Assembly: GCA_021739645.1 (NCBI GenBank)
Contig: JAIPBL010000006.1
Coordinates: forward strand, 1-64,000
Origin: Saprospiraceae bacterium
Lineage (GTDB): Bacteria > Bacteroidota > Bacteroidia > Chitinophagales > Saprospiraceae
Direction of reading: 5' to 3'
Length of the DNA: 64,000 nucleotides
Shown here: positions 34,805 through 43,932 of the stretch, in pieces
How the letters are laid out: each line of letters begins with the position of its first letter
Numbering within the stretch: the stretch's first letter is position 1
The notes under the pieces: model-generated
The model's input: the letters and a program-made list of their open reading frames with translations, nothing else
Database searches by the model: none
Told to the model about the DNA's origin: nothing
Program-made: the position numbers and the translations under genes

Positions 34805-37291
34805 ATGTTCAAACTCCCTTGCCTCACCCTGTTCTTGTTTTTTTCGTTTTGTTCAAATGCCCAAAGATCCCCTGTCCCCAACACCCCCGCCAACGGCTCG
34901 GCTTGGGAGTATTTCGGCCCGGACACGCCACCCGCACCGGGCGCGGGCGTGAACTATGGAAGCACGGGCACGGGCGCACAGGTTCGGGTCAAGTTTTTTG
35001 ACAACAAAGCAATCAATCCCAACGAACTTTACGCCGCCACACCCACGGGCGGCCTCTTCCGTACCCGAAACGTACTCGACTCGGTGCCCATTTGGGAGAA
35101 CATTACGGATAGCACCCGACTGCCCGTGCAGGGTGTCCGGGACTTTGAGTTTGCCGCAGGCGACTCCAACACCATCTACATCGGCACGGGCATCCGCTAC
35201 CCCCTCGACTTCAGCCGCCTGTACAGCATCGGTCTGCTGAAAACCACGGACGGCGGGCGCACCTGGCAAGAGACGGGGCTGCAATTCACGCCGCCCGGCG
35301 GATCCTCTAACGTAGTGCAGGACATTCTCACGCACCCCATCAGCCCCGATACCGTCCACGTTGTATGTGGCAAGGACTACTACCGCTCCGACGATGCGGG
35401 CGCCAATTTTACCCTAAAAACAACAAACCCCTACCCCTGCCCCGCTGGCTGGGAGGGTGCTTTTCGGGCGCTGGTGAACAAACCCGGTAGCCCGCAGATG
35501 CTGTACCTGACCGCCGACGCTGGGTATTTTTTTATCTCAAAAAACAGTGGTGAAACCTGGGAGGAAGTGGCCATCGACAGCACGCTCGGCGTCACGGAAC
35601 CGGTGATGCGGATTGACATTGCCACCTCGGAGCGCAACCCCGACTTGATTTACCTTGGTTGCTCCGCAAAAAGAAGCGAATTCATCCTGCGTTCCTTGGA
35701 TGCTGGCGCAAGCTGGGAACTTGTTTTGAAAAGAAACCTGGGCAGCAGCTACGAGAAGCATGTGTTCGCCATTTCCGCCAACGATGACAACACGCTCTAC
35801 GTGGGCGGACTTTATGTTTACGAAGTGAAAATCACATCGGATGACAAAGAAATCAAGGCCGTCGCCAAGCAGATGACCGACAACAGCGTCCACCTCGACC
35901 ATCGGGAACTTTGCGTGGTGAGTGACGGCCATGGCAACGACATCATTTACTCCGCCAACGACGGGGGCCTTTACCGGGCAGTTTTTAATGGTAAAAAATG
36001 GCAGTGGACGGACGTATCGGGCAGGGGGTTCAACAACATGCAGTTTTACGGTATCGCTGTGGCCGAGGATTATTCGTTCGTGGCGGGCGGCACCCAAGAC
36101 CTCGGCACGATGTTCATTTATCCCGATGGCACGGGCCTCAAGCCCAACCTCGGCGGCGACGGCTCGGACTGTGCCATAGACCCCTACAACCCCGCCAATA
36201 TTTTCAGCATCACCTGGGCGCTGGGGCCGCCGACCATCTTCCGCAGTACGGACAACGGTGGCAAATGGACCCGCTGGAACAAGGGCATCGTGAACAACGG
36301 CGACCGATACTACCATCCCTTGTTTTTTCATGAAAATGGCTCACTTTTCATGGGCTCCACCAAAGTTCACTACCTGCCGCATGGGGCGGACACCTGGCGG
36401 CAGGTCGGCGACATCAACCTGCCGACAAAAGACCCTTGGCGGGTAACCGAAATGGCGGCGACGAGCGACCCAAACGTCATTTATGCCTATGGCGACCAGC
36501 TTTACCGAACCGACAATGCCCTTGCCGACTCGGCGGCCACCTGGATTCCATTGGGAAAAAACATGGGCGATGCGGTGGTGTTCAAGCACGGTGGGAGCAG
36601 CATTCAGGCGGTGGCCAGCGACCCGGAGGACACCCGAAGGGTCTGGGTCAGTTTCAGGAATTTCAACAACCGTTTCAAAGTATATTTTTCAGGCGATGGG
36701 GGAGCAACTTGGGTCAGCGTGGGCAAGGGGTTGCCATTGTACCCCGTGACTGCGCTTTTGGCGCAGGCTGGCACGGACGATGTTTTGTACGCCAGCACGG
36801 ACGTCGGGGTTTTTGTCAACTTCAACGCCAGCAACCCCAAATCGGAGTGGCAGCCGTTCAATAGCGGGCTACCGGTTTGCATCATCGCCGATTTGGAGGT
36901 CAATTATTGTGAGGGCAAACTGGTGGCCGGAACCCATGCCCGAGGCATTTGGGCATCGCCGCTGGCCGTCTCTTCCGTGTTCAACGACATTGAGGTAAGC
37001 AGCGATACAACTTGGAACTTTCGGCTGCTGCGCTCCAATGTGGTGGTGAAAAGCGGCACGACGCTGACGCTGCGGGGCGAGGTTCGTATTGCCGACGGCA
37101 AAAAAATAAAGGTGGAAAAGCAAGCGAATCTCGTGCTGGATGGGGCACATTTGTCCGACCTTTGCGGAAGGCCCTGGGGTGGCCTCGAAACGGAGGCTGG
37201 CACGAACGGTTTTCTCGGCTTGTTTTTTGGGAAAGCTGCGGGGAAGGTCGTGCAGCTTAATGGGGCGACGGTGGAGGGAGGTATGAGGTGA
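34805..37291 (+). CDS. Secreted BNR/Asp-box (sortilin-like) repeat protein
   Basis: 828 residues. Signal peptide MFKLPCLTLFLFFSFCSNAQ. At least six Asp-box repeats (KTTDGGRTW, RSDDAGANF, SKNSGETW, RSLDAGASW, RSTDNGGKW, SGDGGATW) indicate a beta-propeller of the sortilin/VPS10 type. The last 100 residues begin a new beta-helix-like region (VVVKSGTTLTLRGEVRI, LVLDGAHLSDLCG), but the protein ends there without a T9SS sorting domain. Related Bacteroidota proteins normally run longer, so the C-terminus may be truncated. Substrate unknown. Confidence 0.75.
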   Translation: MFKLPCLTLFLFFSFCSNAQRSPVPNTPANGSAWEYFGPDTPPAPGAGVNYGSTGTGAQVRVKFFDNKAINPNELYAATPTGGLFRTRNVLDSVPIWENITDSTRLPVQGVRDFEFAAGDSNTIYIGTGIRYPLDFSRLYSIGLLKTTDGGRTWQETGLQFTPPGGSSNVVQDILTHPISPDTVHVVCGKDYYRSDDAGANFTLKTTNPYPCPAGWEGAFRALVNKPGSPQMLYLTADAGYFFISKNSGETWEEVAIDSTLGVTEPVMRIDIATSERNPDLIYLGCSAKRSEFILRSLDAGASWELVLKRNLGSSYEKHVFAISANDDNTLYVGGLYVYEVKITSDDKEIKAVAKQMTDNSVHLDHRELCVVSDGHGNDIIYSANDGGLYRAVFNGKKWQWTDVSGRGFNNMQFYGIAVAEDYSFVAGGTQDLGTMFIYPDGTGLKPNLGGDGSDCAIDPYNPANIFSITWALGPPTIFRSTDNGGKWTRWNKGIVNNGDRYYHPLFFHENGSLFMGSTKVHYLPHGADTWRQVGDINLPTKDPWRVTEMAATSDPNVIYAYGDQLYRTDNALADSAATWIPLGKNMGDAVVFKHGGSSIQAVASDPEDTRRVWVSFRNFNNRFKVYFSGDGGATWVSVGKGLPLYPVTALLAQAGTDDVLYASTDVGVFVNFNASNPKSEWQPFNSGLPVCIIADLEVNYCEGKLVAGTHARGIWASPLAVSSVFNDIEVSSDTTWNFRLLRSNVVVKSGTTLTLRGEVRIADGKKIKVEKQANLVLDGAHLSDLCGRPWGGLETEAGTNGFLGLFFGKAAGKVVQLNGATVEGGMR

Positions 37292-37342
37292 GGGCATTTT
37301 GATGCTAGACAAAATTTTAACGATAAAAATATTTGTAAAACA

Positions 37343-38335
37343 ATGAAGACGAAATTTTTGCTTATTTTTTTGACACTTGCCACTTGGGCGCAGGCACAGC
37401 ACAGCTACCTCAACGACCGCCGTTTTTTCACCCCGGATGAGCTGATTGGCTACGACTTCAAGCCGTCGATGAAGGAGGTGCCAAACGAGCGGCAGGAAGA
37501 GCTGACGCCTGGTCAGTACAGCTTCGGCATCACCCACACAAACCTGTACGTGAAGGGAGAGGGGCTGGAGGGCGTTTACAACATCAACAACATGCAGCCA
37601 GAGGATTTTGGCTTCAAACTAACGCTGATGAACGCCCGTGATGCCCGTTTGCAGGGGCACCTGAAGGTGATTCTGAACAAGTACAACATGGTGGAGGCGC
37701 TGATTTTCAAGCGGTCGCCCACCGATAAGGAGACGATTTTTTACTTGCCCGCTATTCCCGGCAAAGTCAAGGACGAAGAAAAGTCCTATTTCACCGACCG
37801 GGGCGAGTTGGTCATTGAGGCGGCGGATTCAATTTGGGGCAAAAAATTCTACCCATTTTTTCGGATACACACACAGGACAAGGTGCAGGAGCGCCTTCGC
37901 ATGAAGGACAGCACGAGCATCGCTTTTGTGGAGGAAATTACCATTGAGGAGAAAGAAATCAAGCGGCGGAAAAAAGACAAAAATGAAGATGTTCCCACCG
38001 TGGATTCCGTGAGCGTTGAAGTAGCAGAAATGCCCGCCGACAGTTCTGCCACGCAGCCGAACCCTGACGTGAAGGTGAAAATAACGAAGGAATACTTCGT
38101 GGTGGTTCGCTCCATTGTCCAGTTTGAGGGCGGTATGCGGGAGGACAAGACCTGGAAGTACCCGGTGAAGCGCATTTCTGAAAAGGAGGACAAGCAAGCG
38201 GGCGTGCAAGAGGAACGCTACCAGTGGGAGTTTGTGAACGACAAAAAGGAAAATATCATCCTGTACCTAAACGGCGACCACACGGTAAGCACCATGATTA
38301 TCAACGATAAAACCTACAAGATGCGGGGGATTTAG
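37343..38335 (+). CDS. Secreted protein of unknown function
   Basis: 330 residues. Signal peptide MKTKFLLIFLTLATWAQAQ. The mature protein is predicted mostly beta with a Lys/Glu-rich linker (about 195-235) and ends NGDHTVSTMIINDKTYKMRGI. No family recognised. It follows the BNR-repeat gene by 51 bp and may share its transcript. Confidence 0.7.
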   Translation: MKTKFLLIFLTLATWAQAQHSYLNDRRFFTPDELIGYDFKPSMKEVPNERQEELTPGQYSFGITHTNLYVKGEGLEGVYNINNMQPEDFGFKLTLMNARDARLQGHLKVILNKYNMVEALIFKRSPTDKETIFYLPAIPGKVKDEEKSYFTDRGELVIEAADSIWGKKFYPFFRIHTQDKVQERLRMKDSTSIAFVEEITIEEKEIKRRKKDKNEDVPTVDSVSVEVAEMPADSSATQPNPDVKVKITKEYFVVVRSIVQFEGGMREDKTWKYPVKRISEKEDKQAGVQEERYQWEFVNDKKENIILYLNGDHTVSTMIINDKTYKMRGI

Positions 38336-38420
38336 AATTTCGGATTCATGGTAATGGCGAACAAGGTCGTAAGTTTGCACCTTCAATCCTCAATCCGAAA
38401 TCCCCGATCCGAAATTGAAT
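38334..38420. repeat. Short array with inverted arm (AATCCGA units)
   Basis: CAATCCT, CAATCCG, AAATCCC, CGATCCG and AAATTGA units (about 38383-38419) sit directly before the MetF ATG; AATTTCGGATT at about 38336 is the complement of AATCCGAAATT and could fold back on it. The unit differs from the arrays elsewhere but the design is the same. Confidence 0.7.
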
Positions 38421-38421
38421 C

Positions 38422-39378
38422 ATGAAAGTAACCGAATATTTTGCGAATGCCAAGGGCCAAACGCTCATCTCTTTTGAAGTGCTCCCACCGCTGAAAGGAG
38501 GTAGCATGAAGGCTATTTTCGATACGCTGGACCCTTTGATGGAGTTCAAGCCGCCGTTCATTGACGTGACCTACCACCGGGAAGATTTTGTGTACAAGAA
38601 GATGCCGAGCGGTTACTACGAAAAAATTGCCATCCGAAAGCGGCCTGGAACGGTCGGCATTTGCGCAGCCATCATGCACCGCTACGGAGTGGATGCTGTG
38701 CCGCACCTCATCTGCGGCGGCTTTACGAAAGAGGAGACGGAGAATGCGCTGATTGACCTCAACTTCCTCAATATCAACAACGTGTTGGCCTTGCGGGGAG
38801 ATGCGGCCAGCTTCGACGGGCGCTTTGTGCCTGACCCCAATGGCCACGAATTTGCTCTCGACCTCGTGAAGCAGGTGGATGCCATGAACCACGGCCAATA
38901 CCTTGACGATAATATCAAGGATGGCCTCAAAACCGATTTCTGCATCGGCATAGCGGGTTATCCTGAGAAGCATTTTGAGGCACCTAACCTCGCTTCCGAC
39001 CTTGCTTTTACGAAGGCAAAGGTGGATGCTGGCGCCAAGTATATCGTGACGCAGATGTTTTTTGACAACAATTACTACTTCAATTTTGTGGAGGAGTGCA
39101 AAAAGGCGGGCATCAATGTGCCCATCGTGCCGGGCCTGAAACCACTGACCAAAATCCACCAACTCAGCTCGATTCCTCGCCATTTTTACATTGACTTGCC
39201 TGAGGAACTGGTTCGGGAAATAAACAAGGCGGGCAGTGCAAAGTCCCGCCAAGAGCTGGGTGTTGAGTGGCTCATCGCTCAATCGAAAGAGCTGAAGGCT
39301 GCTGGAGTACCTTGCCTGCACTACTACACCATGGGTGATGCCGAGACCATCCGGCAAGTGGCAGAGACCGTTTTCTAG
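38422..39378 (+). CDS. metF: Methylenetetrahydrofolate reductase
   Basis: 318 residues. SFEVLPPLKGGSM near the N-terminus contains the flavin-site Glu, IDVTYHRED is the folate-binding block, NVLALRGDAASFDG is the family signature and CIGIAGYPEKH and TQMFFDNNYYFNFVEECKKAGI follow in order. The FAD enzyme reduces 5,10-methylene-THF to 5-methyl-THF for methionine synthesis. Complete and cytoplasmic. Confidence 0.95.
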   Translation: MKVTEYFANAKGQTLISFEVLPPLKGGSMKAIFDTLDPLMEFKPPFIDVTYHREDFVYKKMPSGYYEKIAIRKRPGTVGICAAIMHRYGVDAVPHLICGGFTKEETENALIDLNFLNINNVLALRGDAASFDGRFVPDPNGHEFALDLVKQVDAMNHGQYLDDNIKDGLKTDFCIGIAGYPEKHFEAPNLASDLAFTKAKVDAGAKYIVTQMFFDNNYYFNFVEECKKAGINVPIVPGLKPLTKIHQLSSIPRHFYIDLPEELVREINKAGSAKSRQELGVEWLIAQSKELKAAGVPCLHYYTMGDAETIRQVAETVF

Positions 39379-39456
39379 GCATAAAAAAAAGACAGGATGG
39401 TGAAAAACCTCCCAACTTCCTTTTTGAAAAAGAAGATTTAAACTAATCAATACGAT

Positions 39457-39496
39457 CCCCAATATTTGTAAATTCAAATAATGGGGGTTACTTTTG
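39457..39496 (+). promoter_or_regulatory. Promoter with palindromic operator upstream of the GEVED adhesin
   Basis: CCCCAATATTTG and CAAATAATGGGG (39457-39486) form a 12-bp dyad with one mismatch and a 6-bp loop. Three bp later TACTTTTG (39489-39496) matches the -7 box. The dyad covers the -33 region. The ATG is about 200 bp downstream, with no gene between. Confidence 0.55.
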
Positions 39497-39699
39497 CCAA
39501 GCCTAAGCGCATTTATTACATCTTTCCCTCCATTTTACGGACTATTTTTTTGCCTAAACGGGCTTCTCCACTCATTTCTGATATTTCCCTCAGCCGATTT
39601 TGGAATTGTAATTGACAATTTTTACATAAAGGACTTTGCCCTGTATCAATGAGCGGTGCAAAGGCCCAAGCATTATTATTACCAAAACAGTTAACCATT

Positions 39700-42600
39700 A
39701 TGAACTCAACACGACTGCTGTGCAGCCTTGGCCTGTCGGCAATTTTATCCCTGTTTATCCAACAGAAAACAATGGCCTGCGGGTACGCCTACGTCTCTGA
39801 CTGCGCCACAACAATCAACATCGAAGTTAACGGTGTCACTTCTACTTTTCAAGTATCCAGTTGTCCTTACCAAACGGTGTTCAATGGCCACAATTTTGGC
39901 TCACCTACCAGTTTCAACATCATCCAATCCAAATCAATTACTTGGGAAAGCTGTAACAACAATGTGATGAACGCCAAACTGTTCTACCGCATTTACCCAC
40001 AAACGGGCAGCCCAGGCACCTTCACACCTTTTTTGCTGCCGCAATTGACTACCAACTCCAACGGCCCATACCGCACGAAAACCAGAGAAGGCAACCCCGC
40101 CCTCAACGTGCTGGCAGGATTGAACCCCGGCAGCTATTTTATCGAAATATACTTTGAGTCGGACGTGGATTTCAACAACAACGGCACACCTGACATCCAA
40201 ATAAGGAAAGACAACAACGGAGCCTACTACAAAGCCAATTTCGTCATCCCGACTGGGCAGGGCGGTTCACTGAACGTGCAACTTGCCAACAAAACAAACG
40301 TGAACTGCAACGGCGGCACCAACGGCAGCGCCACCGCCAGTGTGGTGAATGGCACTGCACCTTTCACCTACGTTTGGTCGAACGGTGCTACGGGCGCCAG
40401 CATCAGTAACCTTTCCGCAGGCAACTACACCGTGACTGCCACGGATGCCAATGGCAACACGGGCACACTCATCGTCAACATCAGCCAGCCTGCGCCGTTG
40501 AACGCCAATGTAACTGGGGTGGACGAAACCAGTTCCTCAGCCAACAACGGCAGTGCCACTGCCGCCCCTACGGGAGGTACTGCGCCCTACACCTATCTCT
40601 GGAGTACGGGCGCTACCACTGCTTCCATCAACAACCTCGACAGTGGCACCTACACCATGACCGTGACCGATTCACACGGCTGTACCACCACTGGCAGCGT
40701 CGTCATCAGCGTGTCAGGCACAACGCCGACCAACTATTGTACTTCCAGCGGCACGCCTTGGGTGGACTGGATAACGAAGGTGAAACTTAACACCATCACC
40801 AATGCCTCCGGTAAGTCGCTCTATACTTTTTACAATAACGTGAGCACCAACTTGAACACGGGAACCAGTTACACCATTACGCTGGACAACGGCTTCAGTT
40901 GGCAGACCTACGATATGTATTGGAAGGTTTGGATTGACTACAACCGCAACGACACTTTTGAAGACCCAGCAGAGGTCGCTTATGCTGGCATCCTGAACGC
41001 TCCGCCACTTGGCTCCCCCGGCGGTACGAAGGTCGGTACGGTGATAGTGCCAGCCACTGCCGACCTGGGCATTACCCGTATGCGTGTTTCGTTGAAAAGA
41101 GGTGCCTACGCAACTCCTTGTGAGACAATTCCTTATGGTGAAGTGGAGGATTATATGATAAACCTGGTCAGTGATGGCCCTGTGCCTTGCAGTATTTCAG
41201 CTACTACCTCCAATATTACTTGCAATAACAATGGCACCAACACCGAACCCGGCGATGATACCTTTACCTTCAGTCTAACCGTCAATGGAAATGGAACGGG
41301 CGCTTCGTGGTCCACCACAATTGGTGGGCAGAACTACACAGGGAGCTATGGTACGCCTAAAACAATCGGGCCACTTCCCATCAGCGGTGGTGTGGTGATT
41401 TTCACCGTGACTGATTCGGGCACAGGTACTTGTACCGCCACGGGTAGCGTAACGCCTCCTGCACCTTGCTCCACGGTGACGCCTTGTTCCATCAATGCCA
41501 CAACGACGACCCCAATCTGCAACAACAACGGCACACCCACCGACCCAACTGACGACACCTACACGTTCAACATGACGGTGACTGGCACGAACGCTGGTTC
41601 TGGTTGGACAACGACCATTCTTGGTGCTCCGCTAAGTGGTTCTTACAACGTCGCAACTTTGATGGGGCCATATCCCATCGGCGGTGGAGTACTCAATTTT
41701 ACCCTGCACGATGTCAGCACTCATACTTGCACCAAGGCTATGACGGTCACGCCACCCTCGCCTTGCAGCAATGGTAGCGGTGGGCCGAGCTACTGTGCTT
41801 CGTCCAGTGCTTTTCCATGGCATGATTGGATTGCTGGGGTGCAATTTGGAACAATCAATAACCCATCCTCTAAGACCGCTTACAGTGATTTTACCAGCCT
41901 TTCCACGAGCGCCACAGCAGGACAAAACTATCCGGTCACCCTTACGGCTGGGTTCAGTTGGTACACCTACGATGAATACTGGAAGGTCTGGATTGATTAC
42001 AACCACGACGGCATTTTTCAGGAGCCGGGCGAGGTAGCTTTTGCGCAGGTCGTGAACGCACCGCCCAATGGCACCAACAGTTTTGACGTGGTGGGTAGTA
42101 TTGCAATTCCTGCAACGGCCATGGCAGGTCCGACCCGCATGAGGGTTACGATGAAACGTGGCACTGCTGCCCCAACTCCTTGCGAAACCGTTGACAATGG
42201 CGAAGTGGAGGATTACACGGTGAACATCAGTACAAATTTTGGTAATGGAACGGGTGGCCGCCAAGCGGCGACCCTGCTTGATGCCGTTCCAGGTGTTGGG
42301 GATGTCGTGTTGTACGGCGTGTTGGAAATCCCAGAAAACGCCGCTACCTGGACGCTGGAAAAGTCAACGGACGGAATTACATTCCTGTCAATTCAGGCTG
42401 GCGAAGCCAACGCTGAGGTTGACGACCATCTGTTTGTGAAAACCATTGACAGTCAGCCTGTTGATGGTGAAAATCACTATCGGTTGACCCTGTTTGATAG
42501 GGAAGGAAACGTATTGTCATCAGCGCCGAAATCAGTGGATTTTTCGCACCTAGCTATTTTCAGTTTGTTCCCGAACCCGGCCAGCAGTGAGTTCACCATC

Positions 42601-42804
42601 GAAATGACAAAACTGGCAGGCAGGCAGGTGACGGTAGAAGTGTTCAGCCGCCTTGGTCACCTTGTTTATCGTGAAAACATCGAAGAAGTGCAGCAAGACG
42701 CCCACCAAATCCACATTGATGGGTGGCATGATGGCATGTACTTCGTGCAAGTGACACCAGCGGGCAAGCGTTCTTTTTCTAAAAAATTGATGATTGCCAG
42801 ATAA
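39700..42804 (+). CDS. Large T9SS-sorted adhesin with SprB and GEVED repeats
   Basis: 1034 residues from the ATG at 39700 (MNSTRLLCSLGLSAILSLF, cleavage near TMACGY). Two SprB-type repeats (about 215-355, CNGGTNGSATASVVNG and PYTYLWSTGATTASINNL), two GEVED domains (about 400-490 and 750-840, each ending CETxxxGEVEDY) separated by two Cys-containing beta repeats (ITCNNNGTNTEPGDD and PICNNNGTPTDPTDD), and a T9SS type A sorting domain (FSLFPNPASSEFTIEMTKL, ending SKKLMIAR). Surface adhesin or gliding-related protein. Confidence 0.88.
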   Translation: MNSTRLLCSLGLSAILSLFIQQKTMACGYAYVSDCATTINIEVNGVTSTFQVSSCPYQTVFNGHNFGSPTSFNIIQSKSITWESCNNNVMNAKLFYRIYPQTGSPGTFTPFLLPQLTTNSNGPYRTKTREGNPALNVLAGLNPGSYFIEIYFESDVDFNNNGTPDIQIRKDNNGAYYKANFVIPTGQGGSLNVQLANKTNVNCNGGTNGSATASVVNGTAPFTYVWSNGATGASISNLSAGNYTVTATDANGNTGTLIVNISQPAPLNANVTGVDETSSSANNGSATAAPTGGTAPYTYLWSTGATTASINNLDSGTYTMTVTDSHGCTTTGSVVISVSGTTPTNYCTSSGTPWVDWITKVKLNTITNASGKSLYTFYNNVSTNLNTGTSYTITLDNGFSWQTYDMYWKVWIDYNRNDTFEDPAEVAYAGILNAPPLGSPGGTKVGTVIVPATADLGITRMRVSLKRGAYATPCETIPYGEVEDYMINLVSDGPVPCSISATTSNITCNNNGTNTEPGDDTFTFSLTVNGNGTGASWSTTIGGQNYTGSYGTPKTIGPLPISGGVVIFTVTDSGTGTCTATGSVTPPAPCSTVTPCSINATTTTPICNNNGTPTDPTDDTYTFNMTVTGTNAGSGWTTTILGAPLSGSYNVATLMGPYPIGGGVLNFTLHDVSTHTCTKAMTVTPPSPCSNGSGGPSYCASSSAFPWHDWIAGVQFGTINNPSSKTAYSDFTSLSTSATAGQNYPVTLTAGFSWYTYDEYWKVWIDYNHDGIFQEPGEVAFAQVVNAPPNGTNSFDVVGSIAIPATAMAGPTRMRVTMKRGTAAPTPCETVDNGEVEDYTVNISTNFGNGTGGRQAATLLDAVPGVGDVVLYGVLEIPENAATWTLEKSTDGITFLSIQAGEANAEVDDHLFVKTIDSQPVDGENHYRLTLFDREGNVLSSAPKSVDFSHLAIFSLFPNPASSEFTIEMTKLAGRQVTVEVFSRLGHLVYRENIEEVQQDAHQIHIDGWHDGMYFVQVTPAGKRSFSKKLMIAR

Positions 42805-42830
42805 ACCTAACGGTTAGTTTGCTAATAAAT

Positions 42831-42876
42831 CAAAAAGGGCTGTACCAGAAAGTTACTTCTGGTACAGCCCTTTTTG
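42831..42876. terminator. Bidirectional terminator between convergent genes
   Basis: CAAAAAGGGCTGTACCAGAAG pairs with CTTCTGGTACAGCCCTTTTTG around a short loop. A-runs and T-runs on both sides serve both strands. Confidence 0.85.
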
Positions 42877-42908
42877 ATTTTCTGAAAACCCATTTGAAAC
42901 ACAAATCC

Positions 42909-43787
42909 TCAACTGCTTTCAAAGCACCTCATGCTGATGCTTCCGCCCACCACTTCTTCGTAGGTGAAATTCACGGCTTCTTTTTTATCTAAAAGCCCCA
43001 AGGAATAGAGCATGGGCAAATAGTGGTCGTTGGTGGGGACGGAGAGTTGGGCCGCCCGCCCGAACTGCTGGTAGTTTACCAGTGCGCCATAGTCGCCTGC
43101 TGAAATTCGTTGCTTCACCTGTTCATCGAACTCCACCGCCCAATCGTATTTTTGAGAAAAATCGTTGAAGGTAACCATGCGAAGGTTGTGAACGATGTTG
43201 CCACTTCCGATGATGAGCACGCCTTTTTCACGCAGGCTTTTCAGCTCGGCGGCAAGGTCAAAATGCCACTGAGGCGGCTTGTTGTAGTCAATGGACATCT
43301 GGAAAACAGGAATGTCGGCAGTGGGGTAGATATGCTTCAAAATCGTCCAAGCGCCGTGGTCGAAACCCATCTCGTGGTCTTCATGCACTTGGATGGACTT
43401 TACATTTTCCACTACTTGTTTCGCAAAATCGGGACTACCGGGGGCGTTGTACTTGATTTGGTACATCTCCGCTGGGAAGCCGCCAAAGTCGTAAATCGTC
43501 TCAGGGTTGGGACTGGTGGCGACCGAGGTACTGCCCTTCGTGAGCCAGTGAGCTGAGATGACAAGGATGGCCTTGGGCCGTTCTAGTCGTTGACCGAGCT
43601 TAGTCAGTGTTTGTGTAAAATTATTGTCCTCGATGGCATTCATCGGGCTGCCGTGGCCGATAAAGAGAACCGGCATGCGGTCGGAAGCTGGCAGTTCGCC
43701 AGCAGATCTGTGAAATTCGTGGAGTTTCATGGCTGCGGCTCCGGCGGGCAGCAGGAGCAGAGATTTTATAAAATTTTTACGGTTCAT
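42909..43787 (-). CDS. DODA-type extradiol ring-cleavage dioxygenase (YgiD-like)
   Basis: 292 residues from the ATG at 43787 (MNRKNFIKSLLLLPAGAAAM). A longer frame exists but overlaps the terminator at 43856. The N-terminus looks like an export signal, unusual for this family. Metal ligands are seen in FIGHGSPMNAI, ISAHWLTKG, GFDHGAW and NDHYLP, with GSGNIVHNL. The family opens catechol-like rings (4,5-DOPA in YgiD), with zinc or iron. Substrate unknown. Confidence 0.85.
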   Translation of the reverse strand: MNRKNFIKSLLLLPAGAAAMKLHEFHRSAGELPASDRMPVLFIGHGSPMNAIEDNNFTQTLTKLGQRLERPKAILVISAHWLTKGSTSVATSPNPETIYDFGGFPAEMYQIKYNAPGSPDFAKQVVENVKSIQVHEDHEMGFDHGAWTILKHIYPTADIPVFQMSIDYNKPPQWHFDLAAELKSLREKGVLIIGSGNIVHNLRMVTFNDFSQKYDWAVEFDEQVKQRISAGDYGALVNYQQFGRAAQLSVPTNDHYLPMLYSLGLLDKKEAVNFTYEEVVGGSISMRCFESS

Positions 43788-43855
43788 ATTTTCAACATGG
43801 TTTTTGTAAACGCCTTGGCTACCGAGGAGGTTGAGTGGGCGTTTTGCGAAGTAAA

Positions 43856-43892
43856 ACAAAAAAGCACACGGACGCTCCATGTGCTTTTTTTG
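43856..43892 (-). terminator. Terminator of the haloperoxidase gene at 43.9 kb
   Basis: AAAAAAGCACA with GGA/TCC and TGTGCTTTTTT forms a stem followed by a T-run on the minus strand, 40 bp past the stop at 43933. Confidence 0.7.
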
Positions 43893-43932
43893 AAAATATC
43901 ATCCTGGGTTTTGCCGCCTTTCGACAAGTCCC

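Noticed and set aside
38383-39477. 364-codon minus-strand frame opposite MetF
   Set aside because: Covers the metF gene, which has all family motifs; the product shows no recognisable features.
39516-39698. 60-codon minus-strand frame before the GEVED adhesin
   Set aside because: No ribosome-binding context or similarity; it occupies the adhesin leader.
43788-43880. N-terminal extension of the dioxygenase to 43880
   Set aside because: It overlaps the terminator stem of the neighbouring gene, and the internal ATG gives a normal export-type start.
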